Positions 34,967 to 44,164 are shown, counted from the stretch's first letter. The stretch: DNA of 64,000 nt from Aggregatilineales bacterium (GCA_030834905.1 JAUQWZ010000034.1:124001-188000); one strand, 5' to 3'. Notes: generated from the sequence alone by a model not told the origin. Program-made: numbers and translations.

Positions 34967-35050
34967 GTAGGGACACGACAATGTCGTGTCCGTTTCGTGA
35001 ATGTGGAGGCGGACACGACGGAAGCATTCGCAGTAGGCACGTGTCCCTAC
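34967..35050. repeat. GTAGGGACACGAC palindromic element (copy 1)
   Basis: An 84-bp element bounded by a perfect 10-bp inverted repeat GTAGGGACAC (34967-34976 and 35041-35050). It contains the internal palindrome GGACACGACAATGTCGTGTCC (34971-34991). It fills the space between the convergent ATL and CorA genes. A related copy is at 55767-55830. Confidence 0.88.
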
Positions 35051-36039
35051 AGCCAGCCGCGCTTTCTGAAATAGACGCCAAGCCCAATACCGCTGACGAT
35101 GGTGAAAAGAATGATCAGCCCGAACACCCATTCACCTGGCAGCGGTATCGTCCATTCAGGGCTGGTGGTCACGAAGTTCAGCCCAAACAAGCCGACCAGA
35201 AATGTCAGCGGTAGAAAAATCATTGACAGCACCGTCAGGCGACCAACGGCGTTGGCAAGATTGGTCGCTTCCTGACTCTCAATGAGATCGAGCACGTTGC
35301 TGGCGAGATCGCGCTGGGCGTCGATCACGTCGTAAATCCGCAGCAGGCGCTCATACAGGTGACGAAACAGATCACGGTTTTCACTCGTCTTGGACAGACG
35401 TTCCTCGCCAATGACGTTGGATACGACTTCACGCTGCGGCGCGACCATTTGCCGCAAATTGATCAACTGCTGCTTGAGGCGATAGACCGAGCGCTGAAGC
35501 TCCTTGCCGCCGTTCACCATCGCCTGCTCTTCCAGCTTGTTGAGCTGGTTGCTCATGCGGTCAATCAGCGGGTAATACGAATCGACGATAAACTGCATGG
35601 TGAGGTACAGAAAATAGGTCACGCCGCGCCGCCAGTACTCGGCATTCTGTGCCGCGCGTTCGTAAGCGCCATCCACGGCGCTGCTGGACGACTGCCGGAC
35701 GGTCAGAAAATAATTCTGACCGATGACACAGTGAATCTCGTCGCTTAGGATGGCTGTCTTTTCCACCCGCGCCTGGAACAGCGACAAAAACAGGTAGTCT
35801 GGATAGACCAACAGCGCCGGACGGCGGTCTTCCCGGCGCAAATCGCTCACCACCGCCGGATGCAGCTTCAGCACCCGTTCCAGCCAGCGAACCTCATCAT
35901 CATCCGGGTCAACGCAGTCCAGCCAGAGGATAGCGCCGTTATTGTGCGCTTCCTCCAGCTTGTCCAGCGTGAGATTGCGTCGCAGCGTCAATTCTGCCTG
36001 TTCATCAAGATTGGTGGGCGCAGCCAGCGAGCGCATCAT
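35047..36039 (-). CDS. CorA-family divalent-cation channel with a variant GMN motif
   Basis: A 330-residue CorA/ZntB-superfamily protein. The N-terminal cytoplasmic domain carries the long helices (about 125-255). Two C-terminal membrane helices are at about 266-285 and 303-323, ending in the basic FRKRGWL. The signature at the pore entrance, normally YGMN, reads FGLN (residues 285-288) followed by FVTTSPEW. Asn288 is retained but Met is Leu, so selectivity may differ from classical Mg2+ CorA. The stop overlaps the right end of the repeat element at 34967-35050. Confidence 0.88.
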   Translation of the reverse strand: MMRSLAAPTNLDEQAELTLRRNLTLDKLEEAHNNGAILWLDCVDPDDDEVRWLERVLKLHPAVVSDLRREDRRPALLVYPDYLFLSLFQARVEKTAILSDEIHCVIGQNYFLTVRQSSSSAVDGAYERAAQNAEYWRRGVTYFLYLTMQFIVDSYYPLIDRMSNQLNKLEEQAMVNGGKELQRSVYRLKQQLINLRQMVAPQREVVSNVIGEERLSKTSENRDLFRHLYERLLRIYDVIDAQRDLASNVLDLIESQEATNLANAVGRLTVLSMIFLPLTFLVGLFGLNFVTTSPEWTIPLPGEWVFGLIILFTIVSGIGLGVYFRKRGWL

Positions 36040-36101
36040 ACGTTATCCTTATTGTAATGTAGAAGCGATAAAGAAAGGGCGGGTGCTGCGATTCCAGGGT
36101 G

Positions 36102-36656
36102 TCAGACCGCTGCCTGCCAACTATCAATGTATGCGAATGTCTCAGGCACGTCAAGTGAGAAATGGCACAGCGATTCGAGGCTGACACGGACGAAATTCGC
36201 TGCCTGCATGTGCTCCATCAGCCGTGCCAGCGGGTCATAGAAGCCGTTGTGGTTGATGAACACCAGCGGCTTTTCCAACATATGAAGCTGGCGCAGGCTC
36301 AAAATCTCAAACACTTCTTCCAGCGTGCCTAAACCGCCCGGCAGCGTTACGAAGGCGTCGGCGCGCGCTTCCATCTGCGCCTTGCGCTCGCGGAAGCCGT
36401 TGGTGATGATAAGTTCGTCGGCATTGGCGTAGGCGACTTCCAGATCGATCAGCGACTGGGGAATGATGCCAACGACCTTACCGCCGCCCTGCTGGACATT
36501 GCGGGCAATCTCGCCCATCAATCCGACGCTGGCACCGCCGTAGATCAGCGTATCGCCGCGCGCGGCAACAGCCGCGCCGAATTCGGCGGCGAGGGTGAAG
36601 TATTCGGCTGAAATGTTGTCACTGGCGGAACAGTAAACGCAGACGCTGCGCGGCAT
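36102..36656 (-). CDS. LOG-family protein (TIGR00730; nucleoside 5'-monophosphate phosphoribohydrolase)
   Basis: A 184-residue Rossmann-fold LOG protein. SVCVYCSASDN at the start, LIYGGASVGLMGEIA, and the catalytic motif FVTLPGGLGTLEEVFEI with its preceding RKAQMEARAD identify it. Plant LOG activates cytokinins, and bacterial members hydrolyse AMP or other nucleotide monophosphates to base plus ribose 5-phosphate. It starts 8 bp after the sulfite oxidase-like gene, in one operon with it and the RmlA-like gene. Confidence 0.92.
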   Translation of the reverse strand: MPRSVCVYCSASDNISAEYFTLAAEFGAAVAARGDTLIYGGASVGLMGEIARNVQQGGGKVVGIIPQSLIDLEVAYANADELIITNGFRERKAQMEARADAFVTLPGGLGTLEEVFEILSLRQLHMLEKPLVFINHNGFYDPLARLMEHMQAANFVRVSLESLCHFSLDVPETFAYIDSWQAAV

Positions 36657-36664
36657 AGTCGGAT

Positions 36665-37741
36665 CTATCCTTCGGTAACATTCACCGTCAGGCGGTGACA
36701 GGCATTGTTCATGTAGCCCTTAAAGTTCCAGACACCTTCGACCAATTCCGGCTGCACGTTCGCCGCCGAGTCCCAGGCGCGGGCAACGATCTCATAGCTG
36801 CCGGGGGACAGCGTCAGCGCCGCCTGCCAGAGACGCCAGACATACGGCTGCGGCTCGGTGGTGAAGGCGGCTTCAGTCCACGTCCTGCCGCCATCAGCCG
36901 AAATGTCAAGGCGTTCCACAGTTCGTCCGCCGCCAACCAGACTGTACCCGCGAACCGTCACCTGACTGGCGCTGACGGATTCGCCCGCCAGCGGCTGCCA
37001 GATGACGCTGTTGACCGGGTAATCCCCCAGCATCATGGCGCTGCTCCAGTCGGCAGACTCTGCCTTTGCCCACGCCGGAAACAGCTTATAAGCGTGCTGT
37101 TGGTAGTAGTTATCGGACGGCTGCGCCTGTAGATGAATGTGAGACAGCCACTTGACGCTGCGCGCCCCAATGTATCCCGGCACAATTACCCGCAGCGGGT
37201 AGCCGTGTGCCGGAGCCAAAGGCGCGCCGTTCATCCGGTCGGCGAGCAGAACCGGCGTATGCAGCGCCACATCCAGCGGTATCGAACCGCCAAAGCCGCC
37301 CGGCGCTTTCTCGGCTTCGTCCCGCCCCAGGAAAGCCACATGCCGCGCGTCCGCTTCGATGCCCCCCAGTTCCAGAACATCGCGCAGCAGCGTACCACTC
37401 CATTCAGCAGTGCTGACCGGCTCGTATTCCCACAGCACTTCATCCCGAATCGGCTGGACTGCGTTCAATTCGTGCCGCCGGTTGCCAGCACACTGGAGCG
37501 TCGCTTCGACGGTATGCCGCCTGAAAACACGCAGTTCATCCAGCGACAGCAGCAGATTGCGCGCCACCATACCGCCCACTTGCAGGCGATACTTCGCCGC
37601 ATCAACCGGCGGCACCGCGCCGTGACTGCGAACGAAAAACAGGTCGTTGGGCGTGCGCGGGTGCTGGCGCAGGCGTTCGGGCGGCGCGCCGCCGTTGAAC
37701 GGTTCCGCCTGACGCACGATGAACTGCGGGTGTTTATCCAC
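36665..37741 (-). CDS. Sulfite oxidase-family molybdenum enzyme
   Basis: A 358-residue protein of the sulfite oxidase family. The molybdopterin domain has NDLFFVRSHGAVP and the ligand Cys in ATLQCAGNRRHEL (about residue 89), then GYPLRVIVPGYIGARSVKWL. The C-terminal Ig-like dimerisation domain has YSLVGGGRTVERLDISADGGRTW. No signal peptide or Tat motif is visible, so it appears cytoplasmic. That is unusual for a respiratory sulfite dehydrogenase and no haem subunit is adjacent. The substrate may be sulfite or another S- or N-oxide. It lies 14 bp downstream of the RmlA-like gene. Confidence 0.9.
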   Translation of the reverse strand: MDKHPQFIVRQAEPFNGGAPPERLRQHPRTPNDLFFVRSHGAVPPVDAAKYRLQVGGMVARNLLLSLDELRVFRRHTVEATLQCAGNRRHELNAVQPIRDEVLWEYEPVSTAEWSGTLLRDVLELGGIEADARHVAFLGRDEAEKAPGGFGGSIPLDVALHTPVLLADRMNGAPLAPAHGYPLRVIVPGYIGARSVKWLSHIHLQAQPSDNYYQQHAYKLFPAWAKAESADWSSAMMLGDYPVNSVIWQPLAGESVSASQVTVRGYSLVGGGRTVERLDISADGGRTWTEAAFTTEPQPYVWRLWQAALTLSPGSYEIVARAWDSAANVQPELVEGVWNFKGYMNNACHRLTVNVTEG

Positions 37742-37755
37742 GTTCTGCCTCAGGT

Positions 37756-38829
37756 TCAGATCTGCACGTAGCTGTTTTCGGCGAGGATGAAGCGCCGCGC
37801 CGCCGGAACGTGCGACGCCGACGCCACCTGCGAATTATCCGCGATCAGGCTGGAATCGATACGACCGGGAATATCGCGTATCGAGCAGTTCTTCATCACG
37901 ATACTCGCCTCGATTTCGCTGTTTTCCAGCACCACGTTATCGCCGATGGCGGTATAAGGACCGATGTAGCTGTTGCGAATGGTGGCGTTCTTGCCGATGA
38001 TTGCCGGACCGCGCACCACGCTGTCGATGATCTGGCTGCCCTCGCCCAGCAGCACGCGCGGCGATACTTCCGAGCCGCCGACGATGTTGTCTTTGCCATT
38101 TGGCGCGGGGATGTAAGGCAGGTCGCTCAACACCAACTGGTTGGCGTTGATGATCGCGTCCGGCTTCCCGGCGTCGATCCACCAGCCGCGCAGTTGGTAG
38201 GGGTGTACTTCGTGCCCGGCGCTGATGATGTGCTGGATGGCATCAGTGATCTCCAGTTCGTTGCGCCAGGACGGCTTGATGTTGGCAATCGCATCAAAGA
38301 TTGATTTACGGAACAGATACGCGCCCGAAATCGCCAGGTTGGACGGCGGATCTTTAGGCTTTTCAACCACTCGTTTGATGCGCCCATCCTCGATTTCGGC
38401 AATGCCAAACCGCGATGGATCGGACACCTCGATCAGAGCAATGGCAAGCTCGGCGCTGGATGTAGGAAATTCGCGCAGCAGCTGCTCCATCTTATCCTGG
38501 AAAATGTTGTCGCCCAGAAGCATACAGAACGGCTCGTCGCCCACAAAATCGCGGCAGACGCTGACGGCGTGCGCCAGCCCCAACTGCTCGCGCTGCACGA
38601 TGTAATCGAGATGCACGCCAAGTTCAGCGCCATCGCCCAGCGCCGTGACAATCGGCGATTCGAGTTCGTTGACGACGATCCCAATTTCGGTCAATCCTGC
38701 GTTCTTCAGAACATCAATGGCATAGGCGATAAGCGGTTTGTTGGCAACCGGCACCAGCGGCTTTGGCATGGTCAGGGTCACGGGACGCAAACGGGTACCC
38801 TGCCCCGCCGCCAGAATGACTGCTTTCAC
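37756..38829 (-). CDS. Glucose-1-phosphate thymidylyltransferase-like sugar nucleotidyltransferase (long form)
   Basis: A 357-residue enzyme. The N-terminal nucleotidyltransferase domain begins MKAVILAAGQGTRLRPVT and contains KPLVPVANKPL, LGLAHAV and LLGDNIF. From about residue 245 a left-handed beta-helix of hexapeptide repeats follows (IIGKNATIRNSYIGPYTAIGDN). This two-part layout matches the long RmlA/StrD branch. It makes a dTDP- or UDP-sugar for surface glycans. It is first in an operon with the sulfite oxidase-like and LOG genes, an odd combination with no obvious metabolic link. Confidence 0.9.
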   Translation of the reverse strand: MKAVILAAGQGTRLRPVTLTMPKPLVPVANKPLIAYAIDVLKNAGLTEIGIVVNELESPIVTALGDGAELGVHLDYIVQREQLGLAHAVSVCRDFVGDEPFCMLLGDNIFQDKMEQLLREFPTSSAELAIALIEVSDPSRFGIAEIEDGRIKRVVEKPKDPPSNLAISGAYLFRKSIFDAIANIKPSWRNELEITDAIQHIISAGHEVHPYQLRGWWIDAGKPDAIINANQLVLSDLPYIPAPNGKDNIVGGSEVSPRVLLGEGSQIIDSVVRGPAIIGKNATIRNSYIGPYTAIGDNVVLENSEIEASIVMKNCSIRDIPGRIDSSLIADNSQVASASHVPAARRFILAENSYVQI

Positions 38830-38962
38830 AAATTCACCTCACATGGATTGATCAGATTATGGGGAGGATGGTACTGGATTTTAGAATAAGGAGCAACCAG
38901 CGCTGGTAAATCTGTATTTATTTCACAGGCAGCGCGCTCTACAAAAAACATTGTGCCTCATA

Positions 38963-38984
38963 GGGGCGGTTCGCGAACCGCCCC
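38963..38984. repeat. Perfect palindrome GGGGCGGTTCG/CGAACCGCCCC
   Basis: A 22-bp perfect palindrome about 30 bp downstream of the S41 protease stop codon. Half-copies or related hairpins are at 32857-32876 and 25502-25520. Confidence 0.8.
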
Positions 38985-39013
38985 CAAGAGAAAATATAGC
39001 GCAGCGCGGCGGG

Positions 39014-41377
39014 CTATTCAGCGCTGCTGGTAGATACCTTGAGCGTATAGGTGCCGCCCGAAGCATCGGCATACGTGCCGATTTCGATGATCACCGGCAC
39101 GCCGCTGGCAACTGCCAGCGAATCGACCACCGAATTAATCTGGACGCCAAGCTCGATGTCATCGTTCTCGACCAGCAGGCTGTCGTCGGCGTCGTATACG
39201 CGCAGGTAAGTATCGAGCGCGCCGTCTTCATCGCCAACCGCGATATCCACGACCACGTCTTCAGCCGCAATCAACGTGTAACGAACGCGCTCGCCAGCCT
39301 GAATATCGCCGCTGACGGTGCTGTCAATCGTAATTTCGCCGCCGTCAATGATGGTCACTTCGGTCGGGGCAGGAGCACCGACGCCAAAGACCTCGTTCAG
39401 ATACTCGACCGCCGCATTCAGGATCACATCCTGCCCCGAAATGAGACTTTCCAGCGTGACCGGTACCTGGACAGTTGGCGCAACGCCAGTTCCTTCGATG
39501 ATGATGCTGCCGTCGTTATCGAGGTTGCGCGCAACCGCGATGCGCACAAACTGCCCTTCGGGCATGGCAAAGTCCTGAATACCGCCGCCCAGCCCGCCGG
39601 TTGGATACTGCCCGACAATCGCCGCGCGATCTTCCAGCGTCATATCGTAGGCAAAGAACTCGCAGGCGCTGCCGCAGCTCGGTCCGACCAGCACCGCGAT
39701 CTCGCCGTTATAGCGCAGGTTCTCCGGCGGCAGATAGAAACGGCTCGGCGTATTGGGATCGGTATACCAGTCGCCGGTTTCGGGGTCATAGATCGAGCCG
39801 TTGCCGATCACCAGCGGCTCGTTGAAGAAGTACGCTGCCATCTGGTCGGCAAGGAAGCCAGAGCCGCCGCCATTCTGGCGCATGTCGATAATCAGACCGG
39901 GAACCCCGGCGTCGTTCAGCGACTGGATCATGCGCTCCCACAACTGGATGGTGAGCAGGCTGTTATCGAAGAAGCTGTAAATCTGCACGTAGCCAAACCC
40001 GCTGTCGAGCAACTGGTACGCCAGCGGCAGCTCGAAGCCGGTCAAACCGACGTTGAAAGAGGATACCGAGAAGCTCTCAAGCTCATTCATCGCCGTGAGT
40101 TCAACCGTCGTTGGCTCGCTGTCACCGGGGTTCTGGTAGGTAATTTCAACATCCGTACCCAACGGATAGCGCAGCACGTAACGAAGCTGCTGCAGGCGGC
40201 GGGTGTGATCGGTGCTGAACGGTGACGAGTAAGGCACCGCCGCGTCCACGACCTCATCGGTTGGCACGCCGTCGATCTCCAGAATTTCAGCGCCAATCTG
40301 GATGCCCGCCTCTTCTGCTGGAGCGCCCTGCGTCAGGTAGTAGACGACGGTGCCGCCACCATCGACGTCACGCACTGCCATACCCAGCCCGCCAGAAATA
40401 TTGGTGATAAAATCCTGATCGGTGACCTCGCCGCCCGGATAGGTGGCAATATGTCCATCGGGAATTGCCCAGGTGAAATCGCGCATCGCCAGCAGATAGG
40501 CATCAACGTCCTGATCGGCTTCGGCTTCTTCAAAGCGCGGGCGAAATTCGTCCGAAATCTCGTTCCAGTCAAGTTCCTTGTATTCGGTGAAGGCGTATTC
40601 GGTGCGGAACTTCTCGATCATCGCGTCGAAGGCTTCGGTGTAGCTGAGGCTGGAGAAATCGTCCAGCGCCGCCTGTTCAGGCTCAATCAGATCGATCTCC
40701 GGCTCGCGGGTGCGATCAAACGTGAACGGCTCGGTATCCATGTTGACGATGGTATAGCCCCGGGGCAGCAGCACGCTGTCTTCGTCGCCCGTGAACAGCA
40801 GTTCGTCATCGCCAAACTCAGTTGGGAACCCCTGCTGATCATCCGGCGCATAGACGATGAACGTCCCGCCGACAAGCTCGCGGCTCTGGTCAACATTCGT
40901 ACTGGCGCGGGTGGATGCGTAAGCATTTGACCAGCCGCCGCCGTACAGGTCGCGTTCTTCCAGATAAGGATCGCCAAAGGTGTTCGTCCAGTAAGCGATA
41001 GCAAAAATCTGCACGCCGGTATCTTCCTCGCCGTCGTTATCGACATCGTTCAGCGTGCCCTGCGGCTCTTCGGGCAGCGACAGGCTGTAGCTGACCGGTG
41101 AGGAGTAGAAATCAGACGTAATCTGCCCCAGCACCTGCGACTCGGGCGGCAGAATGAAGCCCTCGTTGCGCACGACAAAGCCGCCCTGATCTTCAAGCAC
41201 GATCAGCGGCTCGGCGACTCCTGCCGTAAACAGGACATCGGTATACGAGAGCGTGCCCGTGACCACAACCGGACCGCCCTCGTCGTTGACGATTTCCGCA
41301 GGCGGCAGCTCATCCTGCGCGAAAACAACGCTGACACTGAACACCATCACCAGCAGTAACACCACCTTCAGACGCAT
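39014..41377 (-). CDS. Secreted S41 (C-terminal processing) peptidase with PDZ and PPC domains
   Basis: A 787-residue exported protease. A signal peptide (LKVVLLLVMVFSVSVVFAQ) is followed by about 230 residues of unfamiliar beta-rich sequence. A tricorn/S41 N-terminal helical region follows (DFSSLSYTEAFDAMIEKFR), then a PDZ domain near 310-390 (GLGMAVRDVDGGGTVVYYL, APAEEAGIQIGAEILEIDG). The S41 catalytic domain has LIIDMRQNGGGSG and the serine in VGPSCGSACEFFAYD. The C-terminal 90 residues are a pre-peptidase-like (PPC) domain. A GGAGG site precedes the ATG at 41377. A Cys-flanked catalytic Ser (CGSAC) is unusual. It acts outside the cell. Confidence 0.9.
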   Translation of the reverse strand: MRLKVVLLLVMVFSVSVVFAQDELPPAEIVNDEGGPVVVTGTLSYTDVLFTAGVAEPLIVLEDQGGFVVRNEGFILPPESQVLGQITSDFYSSPVSYSLSLPEEPQGTLNDVDNDGEEDTGVQIFAIAYWTNTFGDPYLEERDLYGGGWSNAYASTRASTNVDQSRELVGGTFIVYAPDDQQGFPTEFGDDELLFTGDEDSVLLPRGYTIVNMDTEPFTFDRTREPEIDLIEPEQAALDDFSSLSYTEAFDAMIEKFRTEYAFTEYKELDWNEISDEFRPRFEEAEADQDVDAYLLAMRDFTWAIPDGHIATYPGGEVTDQDFITNISGGLGMAVRDVDGGGTVVYYLTQGAPAEEAGIQIGAEILEIDGVPTDEVVDAAVPYSSPFSTDHTRRLQQLRYVLRYPLGTDVEITYQNPGDSEPTTVELTAMNELESFSVSSFNVGLTGFELPLAYQLLDSGFGYVQIYSFFDNSLLTIQLWERMIQSLNDAGVPGLIIDMRQNGGGSGFLADQMAAYFFNEPLVIGNGSIYDPETGDWYTDPNTPSRFYLPPENLRYNGEIAVLVGPSCGSACEFFAYDMTLEDRAAIVGQYPTGGLGGGIQDFAMPEGQFVRIAVARNLDNDGSIIIEGTGVAPTVQVPVTLESLISGQDVILNAAVEYLNEVFGVGAPAPTEVTIIDGGEITIDSTVSGDIQAGERVRYTLIAAEDVVVDIAVGDEDGALDTYLRVYDADDSLLVENDDIELGVQINSVVDSLAVASGVPVIIEIGTYADASGGTYTLKVSTSSAE

Positions 41378-41437
41378 TATGCTTTTCCTCCACAGAGTAA
41401 GATCATTCAACATCATGCCACCCGATCATGAAATGGT

Positions 41438-42631
41438 TCAGATCGTCGTGATCAGGCGTTTGCTTTCGGCGGCAAATTCCTTGAACAGATTACGCCGGTT
41501 GTTGGCGATCAGCGGCTTGTGGGCATATTCCCAGATTTCGTCGGCGATATCCCACACCGCATTCGGACGCCCCAGACGGTGCGCGTTCCGGGAACGGCGT
41601 TCCAAGCCTTTGGGTCCTTCCGCCAGCCATGCCTGCACCGAGTCGGCAACCGCGCGCGAGCTGGGCGCGAAAACACCGGCGTTATTGTCGATTACGTAGT
41701 CCACGTTGCCGGTTTCCTGCCCCGGAATCGCATCGTAGATGATCATCGGCAGCCCGGCGATACAGGCTTCGCTGATGGTCGCAGGACCCGCCTTGGTGAC
41801 CAGAATATCCGCCGCTGCCATTAAACGCGGCATATCGGTCACAAAACCATAAACGTGCGTCGGCTGATTCCAGTCAGCCTCCCTGAGTTTCGTTTCCAAT
41901 TCCTGGTTGCGCCCGGCAATAATGGCAATCTGGCAGTTGAGGTTGCGGCTGTTGATGGCTTGAGCCGTCTTCTGAATGGGACCCATGCCTTCACCGCCGC
42001 CAACGATCAGTATTGCCGGACGATCCGGGTCCCAGCCAAGCGCCTTGCGCGCCGACGCCTTATCAGTCAGCGACGCGGCAAAGTCAGGATGCACCGGCAA
42101 GCCGGTGACGCGCATCTGCTCCGGCTTCAGCCCTGCCATCAAGCCGCGTTCATAAGCCGGGCGCGTTGGCAGAAGCGTGCGGTCGGCGCGGCGGTCATAC
42201 CAGAACATGTGCGTCGATACCAGATCGGTCACAACGCAGACGAACGGCGGGCGTTTTTCAAACGACATCAGCGCCTGCATCGAGACGGGCGTCAGCACCG
42301 AATGGACGCACACGATGACATCGGCTGGGTTATCGCGCAGCATCTGTTTCACGCCGCTTTCCATCGTCACGTACATGCCCCGCGACAGGGTGCGCGCGCT
42401 TCGGCGCGAGTCAGAGAGCTTATAGCCCACTCTCCAGGAAGATTTACTGTGGTTTATCAGCCAGGGATAGAACTCTGGCATGTATTTGAAAGGGAAAGGG
42501 GAATAGGTACGGAAGACGTCAATGAGCTTTACATCGGCTTCATACTTGCTCAGAATGGCGTCGCGGAGCGCTTCCGCCGCGGCGCGATGACCTCCACCCG
42601 TATCTGACATTAAGAACAGGATCTTCTTCAA
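41438..42631 (-). CDS. MGDG synthase/UgtP-type diacylglycerol glycosyltransferase (GT28)
   Basis: A 397-residue GT-B enzyme starting MKKILFLMSDTGGGHRAAAEAL, the hallmark of monogalactosyldiacylglycerol and processive glucosyl-diacylglycerol synthases. The phrase PADVIVCVHSVLTPV and the nucleotide-sugar region ILIVGGGEGMGPI and VTKAGPATISEACIAGLPMII complete the family. It should add galactose or glucose to diacylglycerol at the inner membrane face, making membrane glycolipids. It overlaps the DUF951 gene by 4 bp, so the pair is translationally coupled. The sugar choice cannot be told from the sequence. Confidence 0.9.
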   Translation of the reverse strand: MKKILFLMSDTGGGHRAAAEALRDAILSKYEADVKLIDVFRTYSPFPFKYMPEFYPWLINHSKSSWRVGYKLSDSRRSARTLSRGMYVTMESGVKQMLRDNPADVIVCVHSVLTPVSMQALMSFEKRPPFVCVVTDLVSTHMFWYDRRADRTLLPTRPAYERGLMAGLKPEQMRVTGLPVHPDFAASLTDKASARKALGWDPDRPAILIVGGGEGMGPIQKTAQAINSRNLNCQIAIIAGRNQELETKLREADWNQPTHVYGFVTDMPRLMAAADILVTKAGPATISEACIAGLPMIIYDAIPGQETGNVDYVIDNNAGVFAPSSRAVADSVQAWLAEGPKGLERRSRNAHRLGRPNAVWDIADEIWEYAHKPLIANNRRNLFKEFAAESKRLITTI

Positions 42632-42837
42632 AGCTCGTTTCCTCCCTCTGTTGCTGGCTGCACCATCTTCTTCAGCCGCTTGAAAAAGTCGCTGCGCGCC
42701 AGCAGCACACGGCGGTCACAACCCACACAGCGCGCGCCAATATCGGCGCCAATCCGATAAACCACCCATTCATCACTGCCACACGGATGCGGCTTTTTCA
42801 TCTGTACGCGGTCACCCACGCTGATATGCTGCTGCAT
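42628..42837 (-). CDS. DUF951 family small protein
   Basis: A 69-residue protein of the DUF951 family, best known next to essential genes in Firmicutes. Family landmarks are VGDRVQMKKPHPCGSDEWVV, RIGADIGARCVGCDRRVLL and a basic tail. The conserved Cys in HPCGS and the CVGC pair may bind metal or nucleic acid, but no function is established. The ATG at 42837 is chosen over the upstream Met. Its stop overlaps the glycosyltransferase start (ATGA-type, 42628-42631). Confidence 0.88.
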   Translation of the reverse strand: MQQHISVGDRVQMKKPHPCGSDEWVVYRIGADIGARCVGCDRRVLLARSDFFKRLKKMVQPATEGGNEL

Positions 42838-42922
42838 CGCTAAGCCTACCACAACTTCACTATTCTAACGGTGTCTGCATCGCTTATGCTATAATTGTTT
42901 CCATCAACCACCATCAACCACC

Positions 42923-43582
42923 GTGGAGCCTTCCTTGCTGCTTAACCTTACACCTGAACTTCTGATCGCGAATCTCATCGCGCTTGGTCTTGGCATGACT
43001 CTGCACGAATTCGCGCACAATTACGTCGGCTGGAAAATGGGCGATCCCGAACCTGCCCGACTGGGACGCCTGACGCTCAACCCACTCGTCCACATCAACT
43101 GGATCGGCTGGATCATGTTTGCGGTGCTTGGCTTCGGCATCCTCGGCTCGGCGCCAATTTCGCCGTACCGGATGCCGGTTGAGAACCGGCGCTGGCGCTG
43201 GCTGGCTGCCGTCGCGGCGGGTCCCCTCACCAACCTGCTGCTGGCTGCCGTGGTCGCCCTGATTACGCGAATCATCGGCATCGAAATCCTGTTCAGCGAT
43301 AACCTTCTCGGCACCCTGCTGCTGCAAACCATCCAGTTGAACGTGCTGCTGTTTGTCTTCAATCTGCTGCCACTGTTCCCCATTGACGGCTGGCATATCG
43401 TCTATTCCCTGCTGCCGCCCGATCTCGCCATGGTCTGGCAGCGCTACCAGCAGGCATCATCCTACGTCTTTTTCGGTCTGCTGCTGATTAGTTTCATCCG
43501 CCTGCCGGGACTCCCCAACATCTTCGGACTGCTGATCACCCAGCCAACCGTGTCAATCATGCGGATTCTGCTTGGCTTATGA
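42923..43582 (+). CDS. Site-2 protease-like M50 membrane metallopeptidase
   Basis: A 219-residue intramembrane zinc protease. The metal motif HEFAH lies in the first helix region (TLHEFAHNYVGWKMGD), and the third-ligand helix is FNLLPLFPIDGWHIVYSL, matching NxxPxxxLDG. About five hydrophobic segments are present and no PDZ domain, so it belongs to the compact branch. The start is GTG at 42923, just after a duplicated CCATCAACCA sequence. It overlaps the HD protein gene by 4 bp. Substrates are unknown. Confidence 0.88.
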   Translation: MEPSLLLNLTPELLIANLIALGLGMTLHEFAHNYVGWKMGDPEPARLGRLTLNPLVHINWIGWIMFAVLGFGILGSAPISPYRMPVENRRWRWLAAVAAGPLTNLLLAAVVALITRIIGIEILFSDNLLGTLLLQTIQLNVLLFVFNLLPLFPIDGWHIVYSLLPPDLAMVWQRYQQASSYVFFGLLLISFIRLPGLPNIFGLLITQPTVSIMRILLGL

Positions 43583-44100
43583 CCGCTGCATCCCGCATCC
43601 GGCAGGGTGTGCGCGCGCTGCTCGCCGACGCCCGCCCTGTCGATGACCGTTTGGCTGTCGAACACCTCGCGCCGCCGCTGCTGGCACAATTCCGGCGGCT
43701 GCGCCGTGGCGAACAGGTTCACAGCATGAACGTGCTGCGTCAGGTGCTGGCGCAGGGCGCAGCCCCGCCCGCGCTCGCCACCGCCGCCCTGCTGCACGAC
43801 ATCGGCAAACTTCGCTATCCGCTGGCGGTCTGGCAGAAAACCCTTACCGTACTCGCGCGCGCCTTTTTACCGGCGCAGTTTCGGCGCTGGAGCCAGGGCA
43901 GCGCCGACCATTTCTGGCTCCGCCCGTTCGTCGTCTCCGTCCAGCATCCGCGCTGGAGCGCTGAGATCCTGACGCAAAACGGCGCTTCATCAGACGCTAT
44001 CTGGCTGGCAGCGCACCATGCCGACGACGCCGAACAGTGGTCTGACCATCCACTGTATACCCTGTTAAAACGCCTTCAGATGGCAGACGATGCGAATTAG
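43579..44100 (+). CDS. HD-domain phosphohydrolase-like protein
   Basis: A 173-residue protein with an HD metal-dependent phosphohydrolase signature: EQVHSMNVLRQVL supplies the first His, ATAALLHDIGKLRYPL the HD pair, and LAAHHADD the later His. The ATG overlaps the preceding peptidase stop (ATGA at 43579-43582), so it is translationally coupled with the M50 protease. Substrate unknown; nucleotides or cyclic nucleotides are typical. Confidence 0.85.
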   Translation: MTAASRIRQGVRALLADARPVDDRLAVEHLAPPLLAQFRRLRRGEQVHSMNVLRQVLAQGAAPPALATAALLHDIGKLRYPLAVWQKTLTVLARAFLPAQFRRWSQGSADHFWLRPFVVSVQHPRWSAEILTQNGASSDAIWLAAHHADDAEQWSDHPLYTLLKRLQMADDAN

Positions 44101-44164
44101 CAGAAAGCGGTCAGAAAAATATCGCTGGCGAGCAGCCGTTGGCGGGCAGCCGCGCGCGGCGCGG

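Noticed and set aside
38951..40225. Long plus-strand frame of 424 codons
   Set aside because: Antisense to the S41 protease with all its motifs, and it shows no domain.
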